Shown here: positions 56,754-64,000 of the stretch, one piece after another
How positions within the stretch are numbered: position 1 is the first letter of the stretch
Layout: the number at the start of each line of letters is the position of its first letter
Assembly (NCBI RefSeq): GCF_026967935.1
Contig: NZ_JAPVBL010000004.1
Coordinates: forward strand, 124,001 to 188,000
Origin: Modestobacter sp. VKM Ac-2982
Lineage (GTDB): Bacteria > Actinomycetota > Actinomycetes > Mycobacteriales > Geodermatophilaceae
DNA: 64,000 bases
Direction: 5' to 3'
Translations under genes and position numbers: made by a program
Notes under the pieces: model-generated
Databases searched by the model: none
What the model was told of the DNA's origin: nothing
Seen by the model: the letters and a program-made list of their open reading frames with translations, nothing else

Positions 56754-58679
56754 TCAGCCCGGGTAGTCCACGACGTACTGCGGTGTCCCCTGGGTGCTGG
56801 CGTCCGACCGGCCCCCCACGTCGTTGACCACGTTCTCGATCACGCCGATCCCGTCCAGGTGGACGGTCATGACGTGGTGCAGCTGCACGCCCGGCGTGAC
56901 CGGCACCTCGAACCCCGTCTCGGTGGTGATGCCCGGTTCGGCGTTGCGCTGGTAGCCGTAGACCCCACCGCCGTCCAGCCGGTGCTGCTCGACGTGGTCA
57001 CCGACCTTGTAGCCGGCCCAGCCGAGCGTGCCGTCCGGCTCCTGCCAGTCGGCCTGCGACGGCGGGTCGTAGGGGATCTCGTTCTGGTAGAGCACGACGC
57101 GGCCGCGCTCGCCGTTCCAGATGGTGTTGTGCTGCTGGAAGTGCTCGACGAACAGGCCGGTGGCGGTGACGTCGTCACCGTTGACGACCACACCATTGCG
57201 GCCGACGTTGGTCCGCCAGCGGTCGGTGTCGCCGTTGACGCCGGCGGTGAAGTCCTCGACCCCGTGGTCGGCTCGCCACACCCAGGTGTGGTCGATGAGC
57301 ACGTGGTCGCTGTTCACCTCCAGGGCGACGTCGGCCTTCCCCACGTGCGGGCCGCCGACCCGGAAGTACACGTCGGACAGCGTCGTCGGGTCGGCGGCGT
57401 CGGACCGGGACCGGCCCTTGCCGTCCCCCACCTGCAGCAGCACCGGGGACAGCTGGCTCCCGGCGTCGATGGTCAGCCCGGCGACGACCACGCCCGGCAC
57501 GTCCTCGACCTCCAGCGGGGTCACCCCACGGGTGGCGGTGAGCGTCGCGTGCCCGATGCCCAGGACCACGGTGCCCGCCCGCTTGACCTTGAGGCTGTGC
57601 GCGACGTCGTAGACCCCCGGGGTGAACAGCAGGTGCCCGCCCCGGGCGAGCTGGGAGTTGATCTGCCCGAACCCGGTGTCCGGGGTCACCACCAGGAACT
57701 GCGACAGCGGGATCGTGCGCCCCGCCGTCATGCCCTCGTCCCAGCTCACGCCGCGGGTGTCGCGCTGGGCGTCCGGCACCCGGACGGCGTAGCGGCCGCC
57801 CTGGTCCAGGAACAGGTAGGGCTTCTCCCGGCTCACCGGGGTGGTCTCCAGCGTGGTGTACGGCGGGGTCGGGAAGGCGGCGTCGTCCGGCGCGCCCTCG
57901 ACGCCCGCGAAGACCTGGTTCCAGACGCCGTTGGTCCACTCACCGATCACGCTGTTGCGGGTGAACCACTGCTGCTGCGAGCCGTTGATGACGGTGCCGG
58001 CGGTCGAGTCAGCGATGAACCCGCCGCTGGCGTACTGCGGCCCCGCGGTGCAGTAGTCCATCAGCGAGAGGTCGCCACCCTGCACCTGGACCCGGCGCAT
58101 GGACACCGCCTGGGAGACGGCCCAGAAGTTCGTCGGCGCCCGGCAGGCGTCCTGCCCGGTGCCGTTGACCTGGATGGTCAGGTTGGAGACGGTGCGCCAG
58201 AAGTTGTTCAACGCGATGCAGTTGTCCGGTGCGAGGCAGCGGTTGTAGGTCTCGACCTTGCCGTTGATCAGCACGTCGGACGGCGAGGCACCGAGCCCGG
58301 AGATCTCCGTGTAGTAACCGACCTTGATCTGCAGGGGGTCGCTGTCGGTGCCGTAGGTGCCCGGCTCGAAGAGGTAGGCGTACCGGTCGGTGCCCATCTC
58401 GTCGTCGACCTGCTGGGCGTAGGTGGCGTCGAGGGTCGCCTGGATCTGGTCGACCGGCATGCTCGGGTCGAAGACGGTGACGTTCGGACCGAGGTCGACC
58501 GTGCCTCCATCCGGCCGGTCGCCGGGCGGAGCGGCGCTCGCGGTCGCCGGGACGGCGGTGAACGCCAGGCCCAGGGGCAGGGCCAGGGCCAGCAGGCGAC
58601 CGAGGCGGTCCCGTCCACCGGCGGGTGATCGCCGGCGGGGCGTGGACGGCGGGCGGGCAGGGACGCTGCGAGATGCCAT
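56754..58679 (-). CDS. Secreted right-handed beta-helix protein
   Basis: A 641-residue exported protein. Signal peptide with an Arg-rich n-region (MASRSVPARPPSTPRRRS) and hydrophobic core LLALALPLGLAFTAVPATASAAPP, cleaved at about residue 50. The mature part is a pectate-lyase-like beta-helix with repeated short strands and Asn/Asp ladders (for example SNLTIQVNGTGQDACRAPTNFW, HVLIDHTWVWRADHGVEDFTAGVNGD). Homologues are often called adenylyl cyclase or F5/8-type protein, which I think is misleading. The closest functional guess is a glucan- or pectin-acting enzyme (GH55-like). The catalytic acid is not identified. Divergent from SRPBCC and convergent with lacI. Confidence 0.75.
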   Translation of the reverse strand: MASRSVPARPPSTPRRRSPAGGRDRLGRLLALALPLGLAFTAVPATASAAPPGDRPDGGTVDLGPNVTVFDPSMPVDQIQATLDATYAQQVDDEMGTDRYAYLFEPGTYGTDSDPLQIKVGYYTEISGLGASPSDVLINGKVETYNRCLAPDNCIALNNFWRTVSNLTIQVNGTGQDACRAPTNFWAVSQAVSMRRVQVQGGDLSLMDYCTAGPQYASGGFIADSTAGTVINGSQQQWFTRNSVIGEWTNGVWNQVFAGVEGAPDDAAFPTPPYTTLETTPVSREKPYLFLDQGGRYAVRVPDAQRDTRGVSWDEGMTAGRTIPLSQFLVVTPDTGFGQINSQLARGGHLLFTPGVYDVAHSLKVKRAGTVVLGIGHATLTATRGVTPLEVEDVPGVVVAGLTIDAGSQLSPVLLQVGDGKGRSRSDAADPTTLSDVYFRVGGPHVGKADVALEVNSDHVLIDHTWVWRADHGVEDFTAGVNGDTDRWRTNVGRNGVVVNGDDVTATGLFVEHFQQHNTIWNGERGRVVLYQNEIPYDPPSQADWQEPDGTLGWAGYKVGDHVEQHRLDGGGVYGYQRNAEPGITTETGFEVPVTPGVQLHHVMTVHLDGIGVIENVVNDVGGRSDASTQGTPQYVVDYPG

Positions 58680-58703
58680 GCGGAGGTCCTCGTCGTTGAG
58701 TGG

Positions 58704-58722
58704 GTGACACGTGTCACGTGAC
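58704..58722. promoter_or_regulatory. Overlapping palindromes, candidate LacI operator
   Basis: GTGACACGTGTCACGTGAC contains a perfect 14-bp palindrome (58704-58717) with the central CG typical of LacI operators and an overlapping 10-bp palindrome (58713-58722). It lies 25 bases upstream of the beta-helix gene start (58679), a repressor-blocking position. The LacI at 55731 is the obvious binder. Confidence 0.6.
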
Positions 58723-58794
58723 TCGAAGGTTCGAGGAGCCCCCCGGGGCTGTCAAGAGGTCGTCGGCGCGCCGGTCCGCGCCACGACGCAGGTG

Positions 58795-58826
58795 CGGGAG
58801 GAGGGGCCGGGCGGCCCCTCCTCCCG
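58795..58826 (-). terminator. 14-bp hairpin after the SRPBCC gene
   Basis: CGGGAGGAGGGGCC pairs exactly with GGCCCCTCCTCCCG around GGGC, nine bases beyond the SRPBCC stop on the minus strand. Confidence 0.65.
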
Positions 58827-58835
58827 CCGCACAGG

Positions 58836-59714
58836 TCAGCGGGGGTGGCCGCCGGCGATCATCGGCTCCTCGCCGTCGTCCCGCCCGGTCGTCGTGCCGT
58901 CCTCCTCGGCCGGGGTGACCCGGGCCCCGCCTTCGGGCTTCTCCACCACCACCTCGGCCTGCACCACCTCGGCCTGCACCGCCTCGGCCGGCGGTGTGGC
59001 GGTCACCGGCGGCGGGACGGCCGCCGGCTGGGTGGCGGCCACCGGCGGCGAGGCCGGCACCTCACCCGACCGCTCGGGCTGGGCGCCGCTCTCCTCGGAC
59101 TGCGACCCGCTCTTCGAGCCGGCCATGGCCGCGCCGGCGGCTGCCGCGCCGGCGACCGCGGCGGCCCCGGCGACGACGGCCTTCGCCGAGACCCCGGCCT
59201 TGCCGCTGTCCCCCCGGGAGGACGCGGCCTCCTCGACACCGGGTGTGCCGGCGCCCATCCCGGGCCGGACCGACCCGCGCCACGCACCGCTGGCGTAGCC
59301 CTCGTCCTCGATCAGGTCCTTGAACTTCTTCAGGTCGGACTTCACCTGCCGGCTCACGATGCCGAGCTTGTCGCCGGCCTGCTCGACCACGCCCTCGGGC
59401 TCGTACTCCAGGGTCAGGTGGACGATCGTGGAGGCCGGCCCGGCGGGCTCGAACCGGACGGCGCCGGCGTTGGTCGCACCGCTGGTGGCGGCCCAGGCGA
59501 TCTTCTGGTCCGGGACCTGCTCGAGGATCGCGGCGTCCCACTCCCGCTTCACCCCGGCGATCTCGGCGACCCAGTGCAGCCGCTGGTCACCGTGCTGCTG
59601 GACCTCCTTGACCCCGCCCATGAAGTGCGGGAAGTCCTCGAACTGCGTCCACTGGTCGTAGGCGGTGCGCACCGGGACGTCGACCTGGATCGACTCTTCG
59701 ACCTTCGTGCTCAT
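58836..59714 (-). CDS. SRPBCC (START-like) protein with low-complexity tail
   Basis: A 292-residue protein. The N-terminal 150 residues are a polyketide-cyclase/START-like domain: EESIQVDVPVRTAYDQWTQFEDFPHFMGGVKEV, LHWVAEIAGVKREWDAAI and the last helix LGIVSRQVKSDLKKFKDLIE. The remainder is low complexity: an Ala/Gly/Val stretch (about 172-205) that might insert in a membrane, then Pro/Val/Glu with repeats of QAEVV. Ligand unknown. ATG 59714 follows GAGGAGGAACG. Divergent from the cupin gene. Confidence 0.8.
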   Translation of the reverse strand: MSTKVEESIQVDVPVRTAYDQWTQFEDFPHFMGGVKEVQQHGDQRLHWVAEIAGVKREWDAAILEQVPDQKIAWAATSGATNAGAVRFEPAGPASTIVHLTLEYEPEGVVEQAGDKLGIVSRQVKSDLKKFKDLIEDEGYASGAWRGSVRPGMGAGTPGVEEAASSRGDSGKAGVSAKAVVAGAAAVAGAAAAGAAMAGSKSGSQSEESGAQPERSGEVPASPPVAATQPAAVPPPVTATPPAEAVQAEVVQAEVVVEKPEGGARVTPAEEDGTTTGRDDGEEPMIAGGHPR

Positions 59715-59847
59715 CGTCGTTCCTCCTCGTAGCAGGACGTGCTCTGGCTCACCCCCTACCCGGTCACGCCGTGGATGCACGTCCCGTCCACCGGGAGGCC
59801 GATTCGGTGAAGATGGGGACGACGTCCCGATCCACTGGAGGAGCACC

Positions 59848-60297
59848 GTGACCCGATCGCAGCAGGACACCCCCGACGACTGGCACCAGCCGCTGCGGCA
59901 CGTCCGCGCCGGCGAGCTGTCCGAGGAGACCGCGCAGACCTCCGGCATGGCGCGGCGGGAGGCGATCTCGGCGGTGTCGGTCGGGGCACAGCGGCTCTGG
60001 ATGGGCGAGACCCACGTGCCTCCGCACACCGGCTCCGGCGACCACCACCACGGCGACTCGGAGACCGCGATCCACGTGCTGCGCGGCCATCCCGTGTTCG
60101 TCTTCGCCGTGCACGGCGAGGAGGTGCGGCTGCAGACCGGGCCGGGCGACTACGTCTTCGTGCCCCCGTACACGCCGCACCGCGAGGAGAACCTCAGCGA
60201 CGAGGAGGCCGTGGTGCTGATCGCCCGCAGCAGCCAGGAGGCGATCGTGGTGAACCTGCCCTCGCTGCTGCCGCAGAGCAGCGGGGCCGACGACTGA
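59848..60297 (+). CDS. Cupin-domain protein
   Basis: A 149-residue single-domain cupin. The His-rich metal motif is ETHVPPHTGSGDHHHGDSETAIHVLRG (about residues 52-78); the second cupin motif is GPGDYVFVPPYTPHREEN (about 102-119). Possible dioxygenase or isomerase, but no substrate is evident. GTG 59848 follows GGAGGAG. It precedes the DUF885 gene by 42 bp in the same direction, so they could be co-transcribed. Confidence 0.83.
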   Translation: MTRSQQDTPDDWHQPLRHVRAGELSEETAQTSGMARREAISAVSVGAQRLWMGETHVPPHTGSGDHHHGDSETAIHVLRGHPVFVFAVHGEEVRLQTGPGDYVFVPPYTPHREENLSDEEAVVLIARSSQEAIVVNLPSLLPQSSGADD

Positions 60298-60339
60298 TCT
60301 CGGCTGCACGGGAGCGGGGGCGCAGCTAGCGTCCCCGGC

Positions 60340-62019
60340 GTGAGCGAGCCCGTGCGACCGCCGTCCCCCCTCGACCAGCTGGCCGACCGCTTCGTCGACG
60401 CCTACGCCGCCGACCAGCCCACCGTGGCGACCTACATCGGCGTGCCCGGGCACGACGACCGCTGGCCGGACCTCACCCCCGGCGGGCAGGCAGCCAGCGC
60501 CGAGCTGCTGCGCCGCACGATCGCCCAGGTGCAGGCGATCGAGCCGGTCGACCGGCGGGACGACGTCGCCCGCAGCGCGATGCTCGAGCGGCTCGGCGCC
60601 GAGCTGGCCCTGCGCGACGCCGGCTGGACGCAGGCCGCGCTCAACAGCATGGAGAGCCCGCTGCAGGACTTCCGCACGCCGTTCGACCTGATGCCGACCG
60701 AGACCGAGGACGACTGGGCCACCGTCGCCCGCCGGCTGACCGCCCTCCCCGAGGCCGTGGCCGGCTACGTGGCCGGGCTGATCGATGCCGCCGACCACGG
60801 CCGGGTCTCCGCGGCCCGCCAGGTGCGGCTGGCCGCCGGCATCGCCCGCCGCTGGGCCGGTGCCGCCGGGCGGCCCGGCTTCTACGCCGAGTTCACCGGC
60901 CGGGCCCAGGTCGGTGATGCGCTGCGGACCGACCTCGCCCGGGCCGTGGCCGGGGTGGACGCGGCGCTCCTGAGCTTCGCCGACACCGTCGAGCGCGAGC
61001 TCCTCCCCCGCGCACCGGAGGCCGACGGCGTCGGCCGCGAGCGGTACGCCCTGGAGTCCCGGCTCTTCACCGGCGTGGACCTGGACCTGGAGGAGACCTA
61101 CGCGTGGGGGTGGGCCGAGCTGGCCCGGGTCGTCGCGGAGAAGCGTGCGGTCGCCGAGCAGATCGCCCCCGGGCAGGGCATCGCCGCGGCGATCGCCGCC
61201 CTGGACGCCGACCCGGCCCGGCAGGTGCGCGGGCGGGACGCACTGCAGGTCTGGCTGCAGGACACGGCCGACCGGGCGATCGCCGCGCTGGACGGCGTGC
61301 ACTTCGACGTCCCGGGCCCGGTGAAGCGGATCGAGGGCCGGCTCACGCCCACCTCCGGCGAGGGCGTCTACTACACCGGCCCGACCGAGGACTTCAGCCG
61401 GCCGGGCCGGATGTGGTGGTCACTGCCCGACGGCGTCACCGACATGACCACCTGGCGGGAGACCACCACGGTCTTCCACGAGGGCGTGCCCGGCCACCAC
61501 CTGCAGATCGGGCAGACCGTCCACAACGCCGCCCTGCTCAACCGCTGGCAGCGGCTGCTGTGCTGGTGCTCCGGGCACGGCGAGGGCTGGGCGCTGTACG
61601 CAGAGCGGCTGATGGGCGAGCTGGGCTTCCTGGACGACCCGGGTGACCGGCTGGGCATGCTCGACGCCCAGGAACTGCGGGCCGCGCGGGTCGTCCTGGA
61701 CATCGGCGTGCACCTGGACCTGCCGATCCCGCCGGGCCGGGCCGCCGGTGACCGCTGGACCTACGACATCGCCCTGGACTTCCTCCGCACGCACGTGGAC
61801 ATGGAGGACGCCATGCGGGTGGACGAGCTGCACCGCTACCTGGGCTGGCCCGGCCAGGCGCCGTCCTACAAGGTCGGCGAGCGGGTGTTCCTGACCTGCC
61901 GCGCGCAGGCCGAACAACGCGCCGGCGCGGCCTTCGACCTCAAGGGCTGGCACCGCGACGTCCTGGACCTCGGTCCGCTGGGGCTGGGACCGCTCGCTGC
62001 CGAGCTCGCCCGGTTCTGA
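60340..62019 (+). CDS. DUF885-family metallopeptidase
   Basis: A 559-residue protein of the DUF885 family, which has a zinc-peptidase-like helical fold. The metal motif is HEGVPGHH (HExxxHH-like) in TTVFHEGVPGHHLQIGQ at about residue 383; downstream CSGHGEGWALYAERLMGELG carries a conserved Glu. Some family members are annotated as carboxypeptidases. No signal peptide. GTG 60340. Followed by a long hairpin. Confidence 0.85.
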   Translation: MSEPVRPPSPLDQLADRFVDAYAADQPTVATYIGVPGHDDRWPDLTPGGQAASAELLRRTIAQVQAIEPVDRRDDVARSAMLERLGAELALRDAGWTQAALNSMESPLQDFRTPFDLMPTETEDDWATVARRLTALPEAVAGYVAGLIDAADHGRVSAARQVRLAAGIARRWAGAAGRPGFYAEFTGRAQVGDALRTDLARAVAGVDAALLSFADTVERELLPRAPEADGVGRERYALESRLFTGVDLDLEETYAWGWAELARVVAEKRAVAEQIAPGQGIAAAIAALDADPARQVRGRDALQVWLQDTADRAIAALDGVHFDVPGPVKRIEGRLTPTSGEGVYYTGPTEDFSRPGRMWWSLPDGVTDMTTWRETTTVFHEGVPGHHLQIGQTVHNAALLNRWQRLLCWCSGHGEGWALYAERLMGELGFLDDPGDRLGMLDAQELRAARVVLDIGVHLDLPIPPGRAAGDRWTYDIALDFLRTHVDMEDAMRVDELHRYLGWPGQAPSYKVGERVFLTCRAQAEQRAGAAFDLKGWHRDVLDLGPLGLGPLAAELARF

Positions 62020-62216
62020 CCTCGCCGGACGGGTGGACGAACGGGGTCCGGTTCGTCCAGATCGTGCGGTCCCGGCCGATCTCGATCTGGACGAACCGGA
62101 TCCCCCCGGTGGGCAGAACCTGACCCTGGACACGGCGTGTCGTGCCGATCTCCACATCCTCCTGAGGTCAGTGGGACAGCAGTGACTGACGGGGTCCGGC
62201 GTCATCTGCCCGACAT
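62020..62216. other. Intergenic region with hairpin before the whiB promoter
   Basis: The first part of a 305-bp gap between DUF885 and whiB. It holds the hairpin at 62047-62100 and no convincing reading frame. Confidence 0.5.
62047..62100 (+). terminator. 18-bp perfect hairpin after the DUF885 gene
   Basis: TCCGGTTCGTCCAGATCG and its exact complement with an 18-base loop, 28 bases past the stop. Candidate terminator separating this operon from whiB. Confidence 0.65.
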
Positions 62217-62246
62217 TTGACGCCTGGGGAACCACCCCCGTGTAAT
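62217..62246 (+). promoter_or_regulatory. Predicted housekeeping promoter of whiB
   Basis: TTGACG at 62217-62222 and TGTAAT at 62241-62246, separated by 18 bases, about 80 bases before the start. Fits a primary-sigma promoter. Based on consensus only. Confidence 0.5.
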
Positions 62247-62324
62247 TCCCCTCGACGTCACCGACGGTGACGAAACGGCAACCGCAACCGCGGGACGCCG
62301 GAACGAGACGCAGGGGGACGCATC

Positions 62325-62675
62325 GTGATGGCTGACGTGACGTGGATGAGCGACTACCGGACTGCTGCTGCCGAGACGGCGCCGGTCACCTACGGCCAGG
62401 ACGTGCTGGGCATGGCCGACGTCTTCGACGCCGGCTTCCCGGGCATGGACACCGAGGACCAGAGCTGGCAGGAGCGCGCGCTGTGCGCCGAGACCGACCC
62501 GGAGGCGTTCTTCCCGGAGAAGGGCGGCTCCACCCGCGAGGCCAAGAAGATCTGCACCGGCTGCGACGTCCGCGCCGAGTGCCTGGAGTACGCCCTGACC
62601 ATGGACGAGCGCTTCGGCATCTGGGGCGGGCTCTCCGAGCGCGAGCGTCGTCGCCTCCGCCGCCGCGCCAGCTGA
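62325..62675 (+). CDS. whiB2: WhiB-family regulator (WhiB2/WhmD-like)
   Basis: A 116-residue iron-sulfur transcription factor. Four conserved Cys: ALCAETDPEAFFPEKGG, then ICTGCDVRAECLEYAL, binding a [4Fe-4S] cluster, followed by GIWGG and the basic SERERRRLRRRAS. The exact wording of these segments is closest to the Streptomyces WhiB / mycobacterial WhiB2 group, a sporulation and septation regulator. GTG 62325 is seven bases after AGGGGG; ATG 62328 is the alternative. Confidence 0.93.
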   Translation: MMADVTWMSDYRTAAAETAPVTYGQDVLGMADVFDAGFPGMDTEDQSWQERALCAETDPEAFFPEKGGSTREAKKICTGCDVRAECLEYALTMDERFGIWGGLSERERRRLRRRAS

Positions 62676-62677
62676 CG

Positions 62678-62735
62678 AAGGACCCTCCTGCCCCCCACCA
62701 CTCGCAGGCTCGTGGCGGGCCCCTGCAGGAGGGCC
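62678..62735 (+). terminator. 3'-end hairpin element, copy 3
   Basis: Immediately after the whiB stop. Outer stem CCCTCCTGC/GCAGGAGGG with the conserved inner GAGTGGTGG/GCCACGAG region on the opposite strand, and GAAGGACCC at the 5' side. On the minus strand it closely matches the element at 6483-6540. Confidence 0.65.
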
Positions 62736-62782
62736 GATGACCGTCGATGGTGAGACCGGCAACCTGCGGGTAGCAGGGGATC

Positions 62783-63796
62783 GTGCGAGCCATCACCTAC
62801 ACCCAGCCCGGCGGTCCCGACGTCCTGCAGCTCGTCGACCGCCCCACCCCCGACCCCGGTCCCGGTGAGGTGCGGGTGCGCCTGGCCTTCTCCGGCGTGA
62901 ACCCCACCGACTGGAAGTCCCGCAGCACCGCCCAGCCCGGCCCCGACGGCCAGGTGCCCAACCAGGACGGCGCCGGCACGATCGACGCGGTCGGCGAGGG
63001 CGTCGACCCCGTGCTCGTCGGCGAACGGGTGTGGATCTGGGAGGCCGCCTGGCAGCGGCCGCACGGCACGGCGGCCGAGTACACCGTCGTCCCGGCCCGG
63101 CAGACCGTGCTCCTGGGCGCCGATCCCTCCTTCGAACTGGGCGCCGCGCTCGGCATCCCCTTCCTGACCGCGCACCGCTGTCTCACCATCGCCGAGTCGC
63201 TGCCCGACCGGCTCTCCCCCGGCTCGCTGAACGGCCGCACCGTGCTGGTGCAGGGTGGCGCCGGCGCAGTCGGCAACGCGGCTGTCCAGCTGGCCCGCTG
63301 GGCCGAGGCCACCGTCATCGCCACGGTGAGCTCCCCGATGAAGGCCCAGCTGGCCGCGCGGGCCGGTGCCGACCACGTCATCGACTACACCTCCCAGGAC
63401 GTCGTCGCCGAGGTCCGCAAGATCGCGCCGAACGGCGTCGACTCGATCGTGGAGGTCTCCGCCGCCCAGAACGCGGCCGTCGACGCCCAGCTGGTCGCGA
63501 TGCACGGCGCGGTCGCCATGTACGCCGACGACGGCGGCGCCGAGGTGACCGTCCCGGTGCGCTCCCAGATGGTGCCCAACGCCCGCTGGCAGTTCGTGCT
63601 CGTCTACACCGAGCCCACCCGGGCCAAGGACATCGCCGTCGGCGACGTCAACGCCGCGGTGCTCGACGGCGCGATCCGGGTCGGCGAGGACGCCGGGCTG
63701 CCGCTGCACGTCCACCCGCTCGCCGAGACGGCGGCCGCCCACCAGGCAGTGCAGGACGGCGCCGTCGGCAAGGTGCTCATCGACGTCACCGCCTAG
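62783..63796 (+). CDS. MDR-family NADPH:quinone reductase-like oxidoreductase
   Basis: A 337-residue medium-chain dehydrogenase/reductase of the zinc-free quinone oxidoreductase type: [47 protein letters not shown], nucleotide motif [19 protein letters not shown] at about residue 154, and [25 protein letters not shown] at the end. No Cys/His zinc ligands. GTG 62783. Its stop overlaps that of the convergent PucR gene. Confidence 0.88.
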   Translation: MRAITYTQPGGPDVLQLVDRPTPDPGPGEVRVRLAFSGVNPTDWKSRSTAQPGPDGQVPNQDGAGTIDAVGEGVDPVLVGERVWIWEAAWQRPHGTAAEYTVVPARQTVLLGADPSFELGAALGIPFLTAHRCLTIAESLPDRLSPGSLNGRTVLVQGGAGAVGNAAVQLARWAEATVIATVSSPMKAQLAARAGADHVIDYTSQDVVAEVRKIAPNGVDSIVEVSAAQNAAVDAQLVAMHGAVAMYADDGGAEVTVPVRSQMVPNARWQFVLVYTEPTRAKDIAVGDVNAAVLDGAIRVGEDAGLPLHVHPLAETAAAHQAVQDGAVGKVLIDVTA

Positions 63797-64000
63797 CCAG
63801 ACCCCGGCCGGCGACGTCGCGGGTGCTGCTGGGCGATCCGTGCGTCCAGCAGCGCGCGGGCGCTGGTGGCGAGGACGAGGTGCTCGTGGGACGTCGGGTC
63901 GTCGACGGGGCGCCCCAGGAGCACCTCGATCCGGGCCAGCCGCTGGTAGAGCGACTGCCGCTGCACGTGCAGCGCCTCGGCGGTCCGGGTCTTGCTCCCG
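63793..64000 (-). CDS. PucR-family regulator, C-terminal fragment
   Basis: The last 69 residues of a gene that continues past the right edge. [27 protein letters not shown] is the PucR C-terminal helix-turn-helix. The remainder is an Arg-rich tail. The sensing domain lies outside the window. Confidence 0.85.
   Translation of the reverse strand, partial: GSKTRTAEALHVQRQSLYQRLARIEVLLGRPVDDPTSHEHLVLATSARALLDARIAQQHPRRRRPGSG

Overview
The window is about 64 kb of very GC-rich DNA with dense coding, short intergenic gaps, many GTG starts and GGAGG-type ribosome binding sites. Gene content is actinobacterial: a WhiB regulator, FbiC (cofactor F420), a mycobacterial-type aminopeptidase N, a group II truncated haemoglobin, an EttA ABC-F protein, and DUF5130, SCO6745-family and TIGR02587/TIGR02588 proteins. 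The style fits the Geodermatophilaceae (Blastococcus, Geodermatophilus, Modestobacter), but no rRNA is present to prove it. No prophage, insertion sequence, CRISPR array or plasmid gene is visible, so this looks like core chromosome with small lineage-specific insertions.

Layout. 1-6.5 kb: a partial lipoprotein, a NarL-type two-component system, a YjbR-like protein, an MMPL transporter and an Eis-like acetyltransferase. 6.5-32.6 kb: a conserved backbone (rpiB, DsbA-like protein, pepN, DUF5130 plus a small membrane protein, HNH nuclease, glbO, alpha-glucosidase, thioesterase, ettA, ssb-like gene). As I recall the Mycobacterium tuberculosis chromosome, its Rv2465c-Rv2478c region has the same order and orientations. 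Extra genes are inserted here: a stress phosphatase, kynureninase, an amidase, a prolyl oligopeptidase, an orphan binding protein, an MFS carrier and bioY. A tRNA-Arg(UCU) closes the block.

32.6-41 kb is a signalling and stress region: a TIGR02588/TIGR02587 pair, a tiny acidic lipoprotein, a decayed gene, a formate/nitrite-type channel, a GAF-ANTAR protein, a luciferase-like oxidoreductase, an atypical STAS protein and a large PAS-GGDEF-EAL protein. 41-50.7 kb holds a GDSL hydrolase, a transglutaminase-like protein, a disulfide-reductase-like flavoprotein coupled to an NAD kinase, a flavin reductase, fbiC, and a MocR/YczE pair sharing a palindromic operator.

50.7-58.7 kb is a sugar locus: a mannose-6-phosphate isomerase-like enzyme, a ribose-type ABC importer (binding protein, double ATPase, permease), a LacI repressor preceded by four 24-bp tandem repeats, and a secreted beta-helix protein with a LacI-type palindrome in its promoter. 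58.8-64 kb carries an SRPBCC protein, a cupin, a DUF885 metallopeptidase, WhiB, a quinone-reductase-like enzyme and the 3' end of a PucR regulator.

The most notable signals are: (i) the 24-bp repeats before lacI, which share a 13-bp core with the palindrome upstream of the beta-helix gene; (ii) a 3'-end hairpin family found after three unrelated genes; (iii) two genes that appear to start at CTG; (iv) several enzymes with changed catalytic residues.
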